The translations under genes were made by a program, and so were the position numbers. Of a stretch of DNA of 54,252 bases, positions 1-8,771 are shown piece by piece. The stretch covers positions 1 through 54,252 of the IMG/VR virus record IMGVR_UViG_3300017788_000032. One strand, 5' to 3'. Under the pieces are notes generated by a model. The model did no database searches and was not told the DNA's origin. It saw only the letters and a list, made by a program, of their open reading frames with translations. The DNA is from a virus. How positions within the stretch are numbered: position 1 is the first letter of the stretch; each line of letters starts with the position of its first letter.

Positions 1-345
1 GGCGTCTCTGTTGGTGTTTCTGTAGGCGTAGGCGTCTCTGTTGGCGTGGGCGTTTCTGTAGGCGTCTCTGTTGGTGTTTCTGTAGGCGTAGGCGTCTCAG
101 TAGTTGTTTCAGTAGGTGTGAGCGATGGTGACAGCGATACAGACGGAGTAGGGGTTTGCGTGCTTGTCGTAGTGGGTGTTTGTGTAGGAGTTCTTGTTAC
201 TGTCGGTGTAGGAGTTCTAGTTGGAGTTCTTGATGGGGTTACTGTAGTTGTAGGTGTAATAGAGGGAGTAATAACGGGTGTTCTCGTCATCGACGGTGTA
301 ACGGTCATAGTAGGTGTATTTGTAGGCGTAGGGTATGCACTGGTT
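1..345 (-). repeat. 30-bp-unit minisatellite coding Pro/Thr repeats
   Basis: Degenerate tandem units of about 30 bp encode [10 protein letters not shown]-type decapeptides on the minus strand. Positions 1-30 and 61-90 are identical. The array degenerates toward position 345. The matching plus-strand open frame (Val/Gly repeats) is a shadow of this composition, not a gene. Confidence 0.8.
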
Positions 346-1028
346 AGCAAGAAGTTTGCAACATAACTAGAATTATCACTGTCAAGTTCAAGAATTTCTA
401 AGCTTTTAATTTTTTCTTCTTCAGAAACAGACAATTGTGAACTATTTACTAGATGAAAATTTTCAAAATTAAATACTGAATCGGGTAAAATTGTGAGTTT
501 TAAATTAAACACGTTTAATGCAAGATTACCATTTACTACAGTAACTGAAGGATAAAAAGTAGTTATGTTTTGTGATTCTGGGTAATACGTGTATGATACC
601 GGTGTATCGATAGGGAGACCAGAATCTAGAAACGCTACATTATTAGGTAATATATTGGCAACTAATCCTTTTTCAATATTAACAATTTCATTATTATCAT
701 CAAAATCATATACTATTTTTAATGTAGAATAATAAGTGTTATCAATACCGGACGGTATTACAGTAAGAGTAGTAGCTCCTTTAAAGCTGCCTAAATCTGC
801 ACTAAGAGCGGTATTAGAAATAGGGTAGCCCCAAGGGAATATTAATCCCCCGTTTGCAGTAAATGGATAAACAAATGTGCCTGTAGTTTCTGAGAACAAA
901 CTACCGGTAGCTGTTGTGGGATATAAAATGGAAGTATCATATACCGGATCAACAAATAAATAATGGTTTATTATTGACGGTTGTCCAGCTTCTTGTACGC
1001 TGGACAAAACGTAAGACACAGAATTCAC
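1..1028 (-). CDS. Partial Pro/Thr-repeat virion protein (3' end outside window)
   Basis: Open frame read leftwards and running off the window edge, so the C-terminus is missing. The first ~225 residues have no family I recognise. They are Ser/Thr/Asn-rich and beta-strand-like, with no Cys-rich or catalytic pattern. From about residue 228 the protein becomes a mucin-like stretch of alternating PTPT, TETP and TPTV units, like the linker in the adhesin at 8772-11210. No ATG is available. I chose GTG at 1028 because an in-frame TAA lies just upstream and a GTAAATA late box sits exactly 5 nt before it. It is downstream of, and probably co-oriented with, the glycosylation gene block. I infer a tail or baseplate adhesin; the N-terminal function is unknown. 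Confidence 0.7.
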   Translation of the reverse strand, partial: MNSVSYVLSSVQEAGQPSIINHYLFVDPVYDTSILYPTTATGSLFSETTGTFVYPFTANGGLIFPWGYPISNTALSADLGSFKGATTLTVIPSGIDNTYYSTLKIVYDFDDNNEIVNIEKGLVANILPNNVAFLDSGLPIDTPVSYTYYPESQNITTFYPSVTVVNGNLALNVFNLKLTILPDSVFNFENFHLVNSSQLSVSEEEKIKSLEILELDSDNSSYVANFLLTSAYPTPTNTPTMTVTPSMTRTPVITPSITPTTTVTPSRTPTRTPTPTVTRTPTQTPTTTSTQTPTPSVSLSPSLTPTETTTETPTPTETPTETPTETPTPTETPTPTETPTET

Positions 1029-1033
1029 ATTAT

Positions 1034-1040
1034 TATTTAC
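1034..1040 (-). promoter_or_regulatory. Late-promoter-like box GTAAATA, 5 nt before GTG at 1028
   Basis: One-base variant of the T4 late box at the spacing seen throughout this window. It supports the GTG start of the partial Pro/Thr-repeat gene. Confidence 0.5.
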
Positions 1041-1068
1041 TAAAAATACACTGAAATATACTTATAAA

Positions 1069-2727
1069 CTAATTCTCTTTTCTTAAATTACCTTTATAAA
1101 AATCAAATCTATTATGTTCTATAGGAGAAAGTAATAAAACAGACCCTTTTAACTGATCTTTTTTAGTCAACTGATACATATAGGACATCCAAGTTTGTTC
1201 AAAGGGAGCTGCCCATTTCGTAGTTAAAAACATCTTTTTATTACCTTTTTTAGATACTATTTGAGGCCAATTGCAGTAATATATCTCACCATCTATATAG
1301 CTAAGTCCTTCTAATGTTTTAATATTTTTAAATTGTGTAAGAGGCGCATTGGGATCCAATCCCATTTTAGGCAGTTTTCTATTATTTGGCCAAAACTGCT
1401 CTCTTACATTTTGCGGTACATTATACCACGACCATTGAGTAGAATTATCGCCAAAAAACTCAGAATAAGAGAATTTAAGAAAATCGAACTCTTCTTTATC
1501 CATTATTTTAACTAGCTTATAAAAAAGATTATCTGTATAGCGGGCAAAGCCATTCTTACAAGGGGGATCCGTTTTTTCACACAAATTCATATCATCCTCT
1601 AAAAACATATAATACTTAGAATTTGTCTCATCAAAATGTTCCGCAATAAATTGTCTACCCCCGCAAATACCTATATTATTTTTCTTTATGCGTTCAAAAT
1701 TATATTTTTCGCAAAGACGAATATACTCAGACTCTGTTTCAAGATCAGTACTATTATCGAGTAAGAAGTTTTTAGTTTCTCTTAAAAATCCCTTTTGCTT
1801 CTCATATGTAGATAGTAACGCCTCAAACTGTTTAGGTGAGTTAAAGGTTATGACATATAAGCTTACACCGGAAAGCTCTTGCTCAACTTTAATATATTCA
1901 TTAATATTAAGATTTTTTAAATCTTCGAAAAATTTAGATAAAAGCCCGTTACCCTCAATTGAAAAGCGTGTAAACAGGTTAGGATGTGTATACGTCATTA
2001 ATGTAAAAATGCTTTCTTCTGTACCCATATACCCATCATTAAGCGTACTATTTAAAAGTGAGTAGTATATCTGATTGATATCGGATATCATTTCTTTAGG
2101 ACCACCGAAAAAGCCAGCTCTACAAACATACTCAACGTTTTTTACGTTGGCAATTTCATTCATCTTACCTCTTGTAAATCCGTGTATCTCACCTCCATCG
2201 GGATAAGGAAAACTCACAAATAAAAACTTTTCTAAAAACAGGGGAAGTTTATCTAAAACTTTATCGTGGGTAAAGTATCCCCAATGTACTGTATTGGTGA
2301 TGCCTGCATCAAGCCAAAAAAGATAATCTGAATTAAACTTATCTAAAATTTTTGCATCATGAAGTAAGAAAACTTTTGACATAACTAGCGGATTATACAT
2401 CTCAAGCTTAGCTTGAGTTGATTCCGCTAACCACCCTGCTTGTCCGTACCATTCAGGGTTGGTTCTAATTTCCTGAATTTTATTATAAAATGGCATACTT
2501 TTAATCCAGTCTAAATCTCGCCTTATAAATTGTGTATTGTCATCACTTCTTCTTTCTTTTACAAAATTTTCAAGCTTCTCATCGCCGAAAATAATAAGAT
2601 TAAAGTCTGCTTTAAATAATTCTGATAGTTTATCTAGGTAGTGATTATAACCGCGAGACCAGCCTTCAGCGAGTTTATCTCTACCTATATCCCAAAGCCC
2701 AGTTACTATTGTATATGTTTTGTTCAT
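1069..2727 (-). CDS. Two-domain glycosyltransferase (HtrL/YibB-like plus GT-A)
   Basis: 552 aa. The N-terminal half (about 1-270) opens TIVTGLWDIGR and contains FWLDAGI and a conserved RAGFFGG segment, as in the HtrL/YibB/WlaTC family linked to surface polysaccharide synthesis. The C-terminal half (about 285-552) starts SLYVITFNSP and carries a DNST and an EDDM motif typical of GT-A nucleotide-sugar transferases. It therefore looks like a fusion of two sugar-transfer modules. The ATG overlaps the stop of the upstream carbamoyltransferase (ATGA), so translation is probably coupled. It is the last gene of the sugar-modification block. The donor and acceptor cannot be read from sequence. Confidence 0.75.
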   Translation of the reverse strand: MNKTYTIVTGLWDIGRDKLAEGWSRGYNHYLDKLSELFKADFNLIIFGDEKLENFVKERRSDDNTQFIRRDLDWIKSMPFYNKIQEIRTNPEWYGQAGWLAESTQAKLEMYNPLVMSKVFLLHDAKILDKFNSDYLFWLDAGITNTVHWGYFTHDKVLDKLPLFLEKFLFVSFPYPDGGEIHGFTRGKMNEIANVKNVEYVCRAGFFGGPKEMISDINQIYYSLLNSTLNDGYMGTEESIFTLMTYTHPNLFTRFSIEGNGLLSKFFEDLKNLNINEYIKVEQELSGVSLYVITFNSPKQFEALLSTYEKQKGFLRETKNFLLDNSTDLETESEYIRLCEKYNFERIKKNNIGICGGRQFIAEHFDETNSKYYMFLEDDMNLCEKTDPPCKNGFARYTDNLFYKLVKIMDKEEFDFLKFSYSEFFGDNSTQWSWYNVPQNVREQFWPNNRKLPKMGLDPNAPLTQFKNIKTLEGLSYIDGEIYYCNWPQIVSKKGNKKMFLTTKWAAPFEQTWMSYMYQLTKKDQLKGSVLLLSPIEHNRFDFYKGNLRKEN

Positions 2728-4316
2728 TTATTATCAGAGTTATAAACTATATATTTGTCAGTATAAACAAAATCTAGACCACAATCTAACATTTTAAGCG
2801 CATCTTTATATGAATTTATAAGGGGTTTACCGTTTACATTAAAAGATGTATTAAGGAGAACGCCTATGCCTGAGTGTTTTTCAAATTCGGTAATTAAATC
2901 ATAAACCTTTTCATTCTGTTCACGTGTAACTGTTTGCAATCTAGCAGTACCATCAACATGAGTAATAGCAGATAGTTTTTCTTTCCATTCATCTTTAACT
3001 TTTGCATAAAAGCTCATAAATCTGCTCTCACCTTTCCAATAAAAATACTTTTCTACATCTTCTAACCGTACAATAGGCGCAAAAGGTCTAAACCATTCAC
3101 GCTTTTTTACCTTTTCATTTAAAATGTCCTTCATTCCCGGTATAGAAGGATTGCACATTATACTTCTATTACCTAATGCACGAGGCCCGTGTTCTGAATT
3201 ACCCCAAATAGTTCCTATAATTCTTCCTTCCGCTAAAAGCTTTGCAGCTTTTTCTAATGTATAAGGGTCAGTCCATTTACTTTCTATAAGCTCAAAAAAT
3301 GCATTGGGATCTATTGGAGGAAGCCCACCGTATGTCACATCAACTTGCTCTAAAGGTTTTTCAAAATCTAGAAGCATGCCTAGAGCTAGCCCACAATCAT
3401 TTGAATTTGGAGCTACAAAAACATCTCTGCCTGTTTTTTCTTTTAATTTAGTATTAAGAACAACATTTAAAGCGCATCCCCCTGTAATACAAATAGGTAA
3501 ATTTTTAAAATGATCTAGATAGGGCTCGATAATCTCAAAAAATACTTCTTCGAAAGCTTGCTGCGACGTTGTAGATAAATCTAATGATATATCACCTTCG
3601 AAGCGGTTACTGCTATCAAAGGTAATGCCAAGCTTTGTTCCTAAATCTTTTAAATAGCCTTCTATAATATTACCGTCGGGTTTTTTATAGTAAAACTCTT
3701 TAATATGAGGTAACCACTCATTTCTCACTTTACCATAGCCACAAAGACCCATTAATTTACCGGAATACACTAAATTACCTATGTTAATATCTGATTCAAA
3801 ATTAATATGACTACAATAGTGTCCAAAAATCATATATGCATAGCCCATATCAATATTATGACGAGCTATTTCTATGACACCGCCCTCTCGTGTAGCTGTG
3901 TATATATTAAAAAACCCGTCACTGCCACCGCCGTCAAAGCTTATTATTAATGCTTCAGTAAAGGGAGACTGGTAAAACGTACCTGCAGCATGTGCACGGT
4001 GGTGAAGGCAGGGTATATGGTTTTTCGCATTAATATATCTTTCAAAATAAAATTTTTCTAAACCGTTATCTGTACCGTAAACAACATCAGTGTTAGAAAA
4101 AATACAATTATCATAATCGTTATCTAAATTAAACTCTGTTTTTAAATAAGACATAATACCATCAAAAACTGTCTTAGCATTTCTACAAAGCCTATACTGT
4201 ACCATACCAAGGTTCTTTTTATTAGCAAATCTTTCTACTTCTAAAACACGATACCTACCATCATGCTTAAACGCAAAGCCACCGTTATGTGACCCGTAAA
4301 AAGCTATATTTTTCAT
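2724..4316 (-). CDS. O-carbamoyltransferase (NodU/CmcH family)
   Basis: 530 aa, full length for the family, which transfers a carbamoyl group from carbamoyl phosphate to a sugar or antibiotic hydroxyl. The N-terminal ASKHA-type domain shows the HHRAH metal-binding motif (105-109) and DGGGSDG (128-134). The C-terminal domain carries EHGPRALGNRSI and the terminal LNTSFN..GKP signature. It overlaps the genes on both sides by ATGA, placing it inside one translationally coupled sugar operon. I infer that it decorates a glycan built by the neighbouring GTs, on virion protein or host surface. The family call is firm; the substrate is unknown. Confidence 0.9.
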   Translation of the reverse strand: MKNIAFYGSHNGGFAFKHDGRYRVLEVERFANKKNLGMVQYRLCRNAKTVFDGIMSYLKTEFNLDNDYDNCIFSNTDVVYGTDNGLEKFYFERYINAKNHIPCLHHRAHAAGTFYQSPFTEALIISFDGGGSDGFFNIYTATREGGVIEIARHNIDMGYAYMIFGHYCSHINFESDINIGNLVYSGKLMGLCGYGKVRNEWLPHIKEFYYKKPDGNIIEGYLKDLGTKLGITFDSSNRFEGDISLDLSTTSQQAFEEVFFEIIEPYLDHFKNLPICITGGCALNVVLNTKLKEKTGRDVFVAPNSNDCGLALGMLLDFEKPLEQVDVTYGGLPPIDPNAFFELIESKWTDPYTLEKAAKLLAEGRIIGTIWGNSEHGPRALGNRSIMCNPSIPGMKDILNEKVKKREWFRPFAPIVRLEDVEKYFYWKGESRFMSFYAKVKDEWKEKLSAITHVDGTARLQTVTREQNEKVYDLITEFEKHSGIGVLLNTSFNVNGKPLINSYKDALKMLDCGLDFVYTDKYIVYNSDNK

Positions 4317-4861
4317 TTCTTAATATATGCTACTTGATAATAAACTTTATCGCCAACATCAATTTTTACGCTTATATCCTTATTATCAAGATTTAATATT
4401 TTAAGTTCAGGATAAAGCTTTTCCATAGACTCGAAATTTAATGTAGGTTGTAAGTGACGTTCATAAACATTACCAAAAACAACATCTTGCGGTAAATTTA
4501 ATGGCACTACAGCAAGAAACTCTTTTACTCTATTGAGATATTTGTCAATAACAGTTCTTGCATCAGTCTCAGAGAGGTGCTCTAGCGTATCACCCATAAT
4601 TATAATATCGTAATCAAATTCAGAAAACTCAAAATCAATAATGTTACCTAAAAATAAATTATTATATTTTTGTTTCAACCCATACTTCTCTATATAAGGT
4701 TCAAAAATTTCTATGCCATCAATATCGCTAAAATAATTCTTTAATAAATCACAATATGTTCCTTCACCGGCACCTACATCTAAAATCTTTGACGAGGCAG
4801 GAAACGTATTTGTAAGATACTTAACAATATCTGTTCTTAAGTAAGGCCAACTACCAGGCAT
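4313..4861 (-). CDS. Class I SAM-dependent methyltransferase
   Basis: 182 aa Rossmann methyltransferase. Motif I is ILDVGAGEG near residue 25, the acidic motif II is in DGIEIFEP, and post-motif DIIIMGDTLEHL matches the Methyltransf_11/23 type. Its position between a carbamoyltransferase and a GT suggests methylation of a sugar or small precursor rather than DNA. No DNA-binding domain or DPPY motif is present. The stop overlaps the next ATG (ATGA), and its own ATG lies 10 nt after the previous stop. No Shine-Dalgarno is visible. Confidence 0.8.
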   Translation of the reverse strand: MPGSWPYLRTDIVKYLTNTFPASSKILDVGAGEGTYCDLLKNYFSDIDGIEIFEPYIEKYGLKQKYNNLFLGNIIDFEFSEFDYDIIIMGDTLEHLSETDARTVIDKYLNRVKEFLAVVPLNLPQDVVFGNVYERHLQPTLNFESMEKLYPELKILNLDNKDISVKIDVGDKVYYQVAYIKK

Positions 4862-4871
4862 ATATTATATA

Positions 4872-5717
4872 CTACGAGACAAGAAATCTTCCATATGTGG
4901 GGTGTAATGAAGTAATATTAAATTCATTTAAGATATTTTTAATAAATGTTGCACCTCTAACATTAAGATAGATATTAAATAGACCATGCCTAACTCCTTC
5001 GACATATTGTACTATAAAAAAAGTATTAATATCTTTTTCATCTAATTCATCATAAGCTTTAAAATTTGAACATAATTTCTTATACCCGTAAATATTGTCG
5101 TTTTGCCATAATGTATATTTTTCTGTGCTAGGTATAATTTCTCTTCTTAACATCTTATTATCATAAAGTACTGAATTGTCAAAATCATGTAAGGTAATGC
5201 CTTTATTGTGTTCTAGTACTTTAAGAAGCGTTTCTTTTCTCCAAATACAGGGCTGAACAGAGCACATATATTGAAAATTATCTGGTATACAAAAAAGCTC
5301 GTCATTAAAAATTGATTGCTGATAAAGCTGCCAATTTTTTGATTTAGGATGACATGATGAAAAGCTAAAAAAATCTATATTATCACTATTCATAAGGTTA
5401 AGCAAATTCTCTAGATTTTTATAATCTATATCTCTAGATAAAAAATAATCATCACAAAAAAAGAAAATATATTTTTCGTCTATTTTAGATAAAGCATTTA
5501 TTAATGAGTAGGTAAAGTGACCGCCATTGCCTTGAAAATGCACATTTGTATCTATCACTGTAACAGTATCGTTTTTTTCAATCCTTACACCGTCGTTATT
5601 CGTAATAACAGTAAGGGGTATTTTATTTTGTGTATGCTTATAAAAAAGCTTTATAAAAAGATTTGCAATAGGAATGTATAGTTGATTGGTATAGCAAACG
5701 TATCTTAAGCTATTCAT
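4872..5717 (-). CDS. Putative GT-A glycosyltransferase
   Basis: 281 aa. Starts with a Rossmann-like RYVCYTNQLY strand. The KYIFFFCDDYFL segment near residue 95 is the probable metal/nucleotide-sugar site (DD in place of DxD). No membrane segment is present, so it should be soluble. The ATG overlaps the upstream gene by 4 nt (ATGA) and the gene ends in TAG. A glycosyltransferase fold is inferred from the motif, length and neighbours; the exact GT family is uncertain. Confidence 0.6.
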   Translation of the reverse strand: MNSLRYVCYTNQLYIPIANLFIKLFYKHTQNKIPLTVITNNDGVRIEKNDTVTVIDTNVHFQGNGGHFTYSLINALSKIDEKYIFFFCDDYFLSRDIDYKNLENLLNLMNSDNIDFFSFSSCHPKSKNWQLYQQSIFNDELFCIPDNFQYMCSVQPCIWRKETLLKVLEHNKGITLHDFDNSVLYDNKMLRREIIPSTEKYTLWQNDNIYGYKKLCSNFKAYDELDEKDINTFFIVQYVEGVRHGLFNIYLNVRGATFIKNILNEFNITSLHPTYGRFLVS

Positions 5718-6508
5718 TGATGCTCGGTAGGATGACCTATTTTATATCCGTTGGGGGTAACTATATCACTTAATACGGTACCGCAAAACTGTATGTCAAA
5801 AGCTTTGAATCCGGCAACATGCGCTGCAACACCTATTTCAAACCCTTCCGCCCAAGTACCCCAAGTATATTCTTTATTAGCTAAAAAGTCATGTAATTTT
5901 TTCCACTCTTCATAAAACTTTAAAATTTGATTATTTTTGTTTTCAAAAACAAAAAAGTATTCTGCAGGGAGACCTGCTCCATTCCATTCATTATGCGAAC
6001 CAGGCTGTAACTCAAACGCTTTTATTTTATGCCAAAATATATTTGGTTGAGGGTTTGTGGCTAGTTTATCGAAATATTCAGCTTTTACTGGGCCTAGCTT
6101 TAAATCGGCCCGAGGAGCAAAGAAATTAAAACCTTTAGACGTTTTATCTAGAAGATATGTTTCAATTACCTCGGTATTCCAATTTCTTATTGAATTGTCA
6201 CAATCAGTAAAGTAAATATAATCAGCCTGTACGTGCTCAAACGGCTTTAAGCAAATATATCTCATATTAAAATTAAAATCAGATGCTCCTTTACCGGGGC
6301 CAATAAAAAGTCTTATCTTAAAATCGTTTCTATCAATTTTTTGAATTATTATTCTATCGGTTTTAAATTTTTCCTCAATAACCTCAGGCAAATCTGTTGC
6401 AACAACTATTGACGCAGGTGTTTTATTAAGAACATCATCTGCAAACCTTAAAAAATAATCTGTTGTATAGTTTTTACCGAGGCTTAGTGTTGCAAAGCAA
6501 TGTTTCAT
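5714..6508 (-). CDS. Putative DxD glycosyltransferase
   Basis: 264 aa, soluble. YIYFTDCDNSI near residue 97 contains a DCD (DxD) metal-binding motif in the usual post-strand position. The preceding NMRYICLKPF helix and the later NEWNGAG and FFVFEN segments resemble small retaining GT-A enzymes. Translational coupling by ATGA to the genes on either side places it in the sugar-modification operon. Donor and acceptor are unknown. Another GT-A family member of different specificity is the main alternative. Confidence 0.6.
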   Translation of the reverse strand: MKHCFATLSLGKNYTTDYFLRFADDVLNKTPASIVVATDLPEVIEEKFKTDRIIIQKIDRNDFKIRLFIGPGKGASDFNFNMRYICLKPFEHVQADYIYFTDCDNSIRNWNTEVIETYLLDKTSKGFNFFAPRADLKLGPVKAEYFDKLATNPQPNIFWHKIKAFELQPGSHNEWNGAGLPAEYFFVFENKNNQILKFYEEWKKLHDFLANKEYTWGTWAEGFEIGVAAHVAGFKAFDIQFCGTVLSDIVTPNGYKIGHPTEHQ

Positions 6509-7458
6509 TGTATAAGCTTATTTATATCGAATACTTTATCAAATATACATGTTTGCGAATCTAAAGTACAGTTCTCTAGATACCATTTACGAGCATTTTG
6601 CCCTATATGCTCATATTTAGAGTAGTTGTTAACTATGTCATTATATTTTTCGACTATTGAATCTCTTAGTTCTTCATGATTAACCCTGGAAAGCCCGTCT
6701 GCAAATTTTGCATTTGGACATACGTCTACGTAATGTACGCCGGGGACCAAGGGATTATGAAAAATACAATTTAATTTTGGTCTAATTACAATTTTGCCCA
6801 GACCAAAGAGCTCAATATCGCGGTTACATATTTCTCCGGCCCCGTTTAAGCTCAAAGAACATATCTCGTTATGCATTTCTTTTACGTAATCATTAAAAGT
6901 TAGTCTTGAATTAGTAAATGATATGTTTTCGTGTTTTAAATTATTAGCTAACCACTCTCTTTCTTGATATAAAAACCCTCTAAAACAAATATTTTTACTT
7001 TTTTGTGATGGTATTTTTAAAGTTGTTTCAATATCTTTTACAAAAGATGTATTATATACATCGTATGTATACGGAATATGAACGCTATTTATATTTTCAG
7101 GGTATTCCCACTCTTCGCTTTGAAATGTATTTTTAAATTCATTATAAAAGTCATAATTAAATCCGCTAGAACATATAAACTGTTGCATATTTTTAGGCTG
7201 CCATTCAAAAAGCTTATTAAATACCCAAATATTTCTATCGTTAAGTGATACTATAGTGTATTTTTCTGTATCATTACAGAATATAGTAAAAATATGAGCG
7301 GAATATCTGCTGTAAATATTACCGTTTTTATTATCTTGAGGTATAAACGTGTGTTCGGGATATTTAGCTTTAAGATGGTCGAACAATCTTTGAAAAAGAT
7401 GCTGCCTATACCAAGTTGTATACTGGGCACCTTGCCAGAAGTACACATTAAAAGTCAT
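6505..7458 (-). CDS. Putative GT-B glycosyltransferase (GT90/CAP10-like C-terminus)
   Basis: 317 aa. Opens FNVYFWQGAQYTTWYRQHLF, which I do not recognise. The C-terminal part has SLNGAGEICNRDIELFGLGK, then a PGVHYVDV segment resembling the donor-site strand region of GT90/CAP10 enzymes. A helical tail follows with an NARKWYLENCT motif common in GT-B proteins. Its position between two other glycosyltransferases supports sugar transfer. The overlap with the next gene is ATGA; the start follows the upstream stop by 4 nt. Confidence 0.5.
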   Translation of the reverse strand: MTFNVYFWQGAQYTTWYRQHLFQRLFDHLKAKYPEHTFIPQDNKNGNIYSRYSAHIFTIFCNDTEKYTIVSLNDRNIWVFNKLFEWQPKNMQQFICSSGFNYDFYNEFKNTFQSEEWEYPENINSVHIPYTYDVYNTSFVKDIETTLKIPSQKSKNICFRGFLYQEREWLANNLKHENISFTNSRLTFNDYVKEMHNEICSLSLNGAGEICNRDIELFGLGKIVIRPKLNCIFHNPLVPGVHYVDVCPNAKFADGLSRVNHEELRDSIVEKYNDIVNNYSKYEHIGQNARKWYLENCTLDSQTCIFDKVFDINKLIQ

Positions 7459-7462
7459 TAGA

Positions 7463-8731
7463 CTAACTTACTTTATTGCCAATGATACCTGTAATGGGAT
7501 CAGCCCATCCTTTAGATACGCTATGAGGCCAAACAATCCAGCTATGCGGCATTTGCTCACAATTAAATTCACGCCATACTTTACAATATTTGTCCGGATC
7601 ATTAAACATCCTTTCAATTTCAGCTTTATCAGCATCTTTTCTAAACACATCCTTACCTTCTTTATCTTTGAAGGCTACACACCAAAAATCATAATCCTTT
7701 TCAGGGACTTGATCATATCTTACATCAATACAATGCTTAAAGATATTTAAAAACGATTTATCATACTCTTCTTGTGTCATACTATCATTTGGATTAGGTG
7801 GGAGCTTGTTATCTAACGTCCATCTTTGAACTGCGCGCTTTTTAAAGCATAGACCTGCATACTTTTCGTAGTCTTGTACAGATCTTATTTTGCCAAAATC
7901 ATATTTACCAAAATCAATGTCTTTCTTTTCACCATCCATTTCAAATAGCTTACGGTTACGAGAATGTGAGTCCTTATTAAACTGACCCCACGCAGGTACA
8001 TCATCCCAATGCTTAGATCTACCTTTCCTGGTATATTCGTGCCAAGCCACTATAATGTGGGGGTGAAATAAATCGTATCCCCAGGTATAAGAGCGCACTG
8101 CGAGGTTAATTTCTTCGCCATGAAAATAATAATAAGGATCATAAGGCACTTCTTTAACCCACTTACCTAAAGTAAAGATAAAGTGTGCAGAAACAAATCT
8201 AGCAGGAAGAGGTTCTGTACGAGATTTAAAATCATCTATAGAAGCGGGAAGAAAAAATACTGCACCTTCAGGAATAAATCTATCAAAATTCATCTTCCAG
8301 GGCACCTGCACGCGTGCACCGGGGTCATTATCTGGATCAAAGCTAGATATATAACCAGTTAAAAGAGGCTTTTTATGTCCCTTTTTCTGTAGCTGTTTAA
8401 CCATGTTAATACATTTTTCATCCCAATGCTCTACGAAACGATGGTGACTATCTAACTGCAAATAATATTTTTCATTTGTATAGTTGTCTTGGATTCTGCT
8501 ACGTGCCCAGCATGTCCCTTTGCTTTCTTTATATGGAATGGGTATAATCTTAAATCTTTTATCCTGAGAAAACTCTTCTAATGAATCATTTTCATCTTTT
8601 TGCCAGCAAATACTAAAGACAAGGTTCTCCGGGTGCTTTGCTTTCGCAATACAGTCTCTTAATGTTAGAAGAAGTTGTGGATCACGGTACGAGGCAATAG
8701 ATATAAAGATCTTATTATTAGCGCTTTTCAC
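7463..8731 (-). CDS. GlcNAc-transferase family glycosyltransferase (GT60, Skp1-type)
   Basis: 422 aa. The N-terminus IFISIASYRDPQL with LRDCIAKA and the YLQLDSHHRF motif near residue 92 are hallmarks of the GlcNAc family (Pfam PF11397). Its founding member adds GlcNAc to hydroxyproline of Skp1 in Dictyostelium. FHGEEINLAVRSYTWGYDLF matches the conserved acceptor-side segment. Start is GTG at 8731; no ATG is available in frame. It is the first gene of the sugar block and lies directly downstream of the Thr/Pro-rich adhesin gene, whose repeats are an obvious candidate acceptor. That link is inference; protein O-linked activity is known for the family. Confidence 0.8.
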   Translation of the reverse strand: MKSANNKIFISIASYRDPQLLLTLRDCIAKAKHPENLVFSICWQKDENDSLEEFSQDKRFKIIPIPYKESKGTCWARSRIQDNYTNEKYYLQLDSHHRFVEHWDEKCINMVKQLQKKGHKKPLLTGYISSFDPDNDPGARVQVPWKMNFDRFIPEGAVFFLPASIDDFKSRTEPLPARFVSAHFIFTLGKWVKEVPYDPYYYFHGEEINLAVRSYTWGYDLFHPHIIVAWHEYTRKGRSKHWDDVPAWGQFNKDSHSRNRKLFEMDGEKKDIDFGKYDFGKIRSVQDYEKYAGLCFKKRAVQRWTLDNKLPPNPNDSMTQEEYDKSFLNIFKHCIDVRYDQVPEKDYDFWCVAFKDKEGKDVFRKDADKAEIERMFNDPDKYCKVWREFNCEQMPHSWIVWPHSVSKGWADPITGIIGNKVS

Positions 8732-8771
8732 TAGAATATATTAATATATGCTAGACTTAAATCAAGATGAA

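Noticed and set aside
46-366. Plus-strand Val/Gly-repeat reading frame
   Set aside because: Antisense shadow of the Pro/Thr repeats of the minus-strand gene; no promoter or start signal.
1-1028. CRISPR-like tandem repeats
   Set aside because: Units are contiguous, degenerate and coding, with no spacers and no cas genes.
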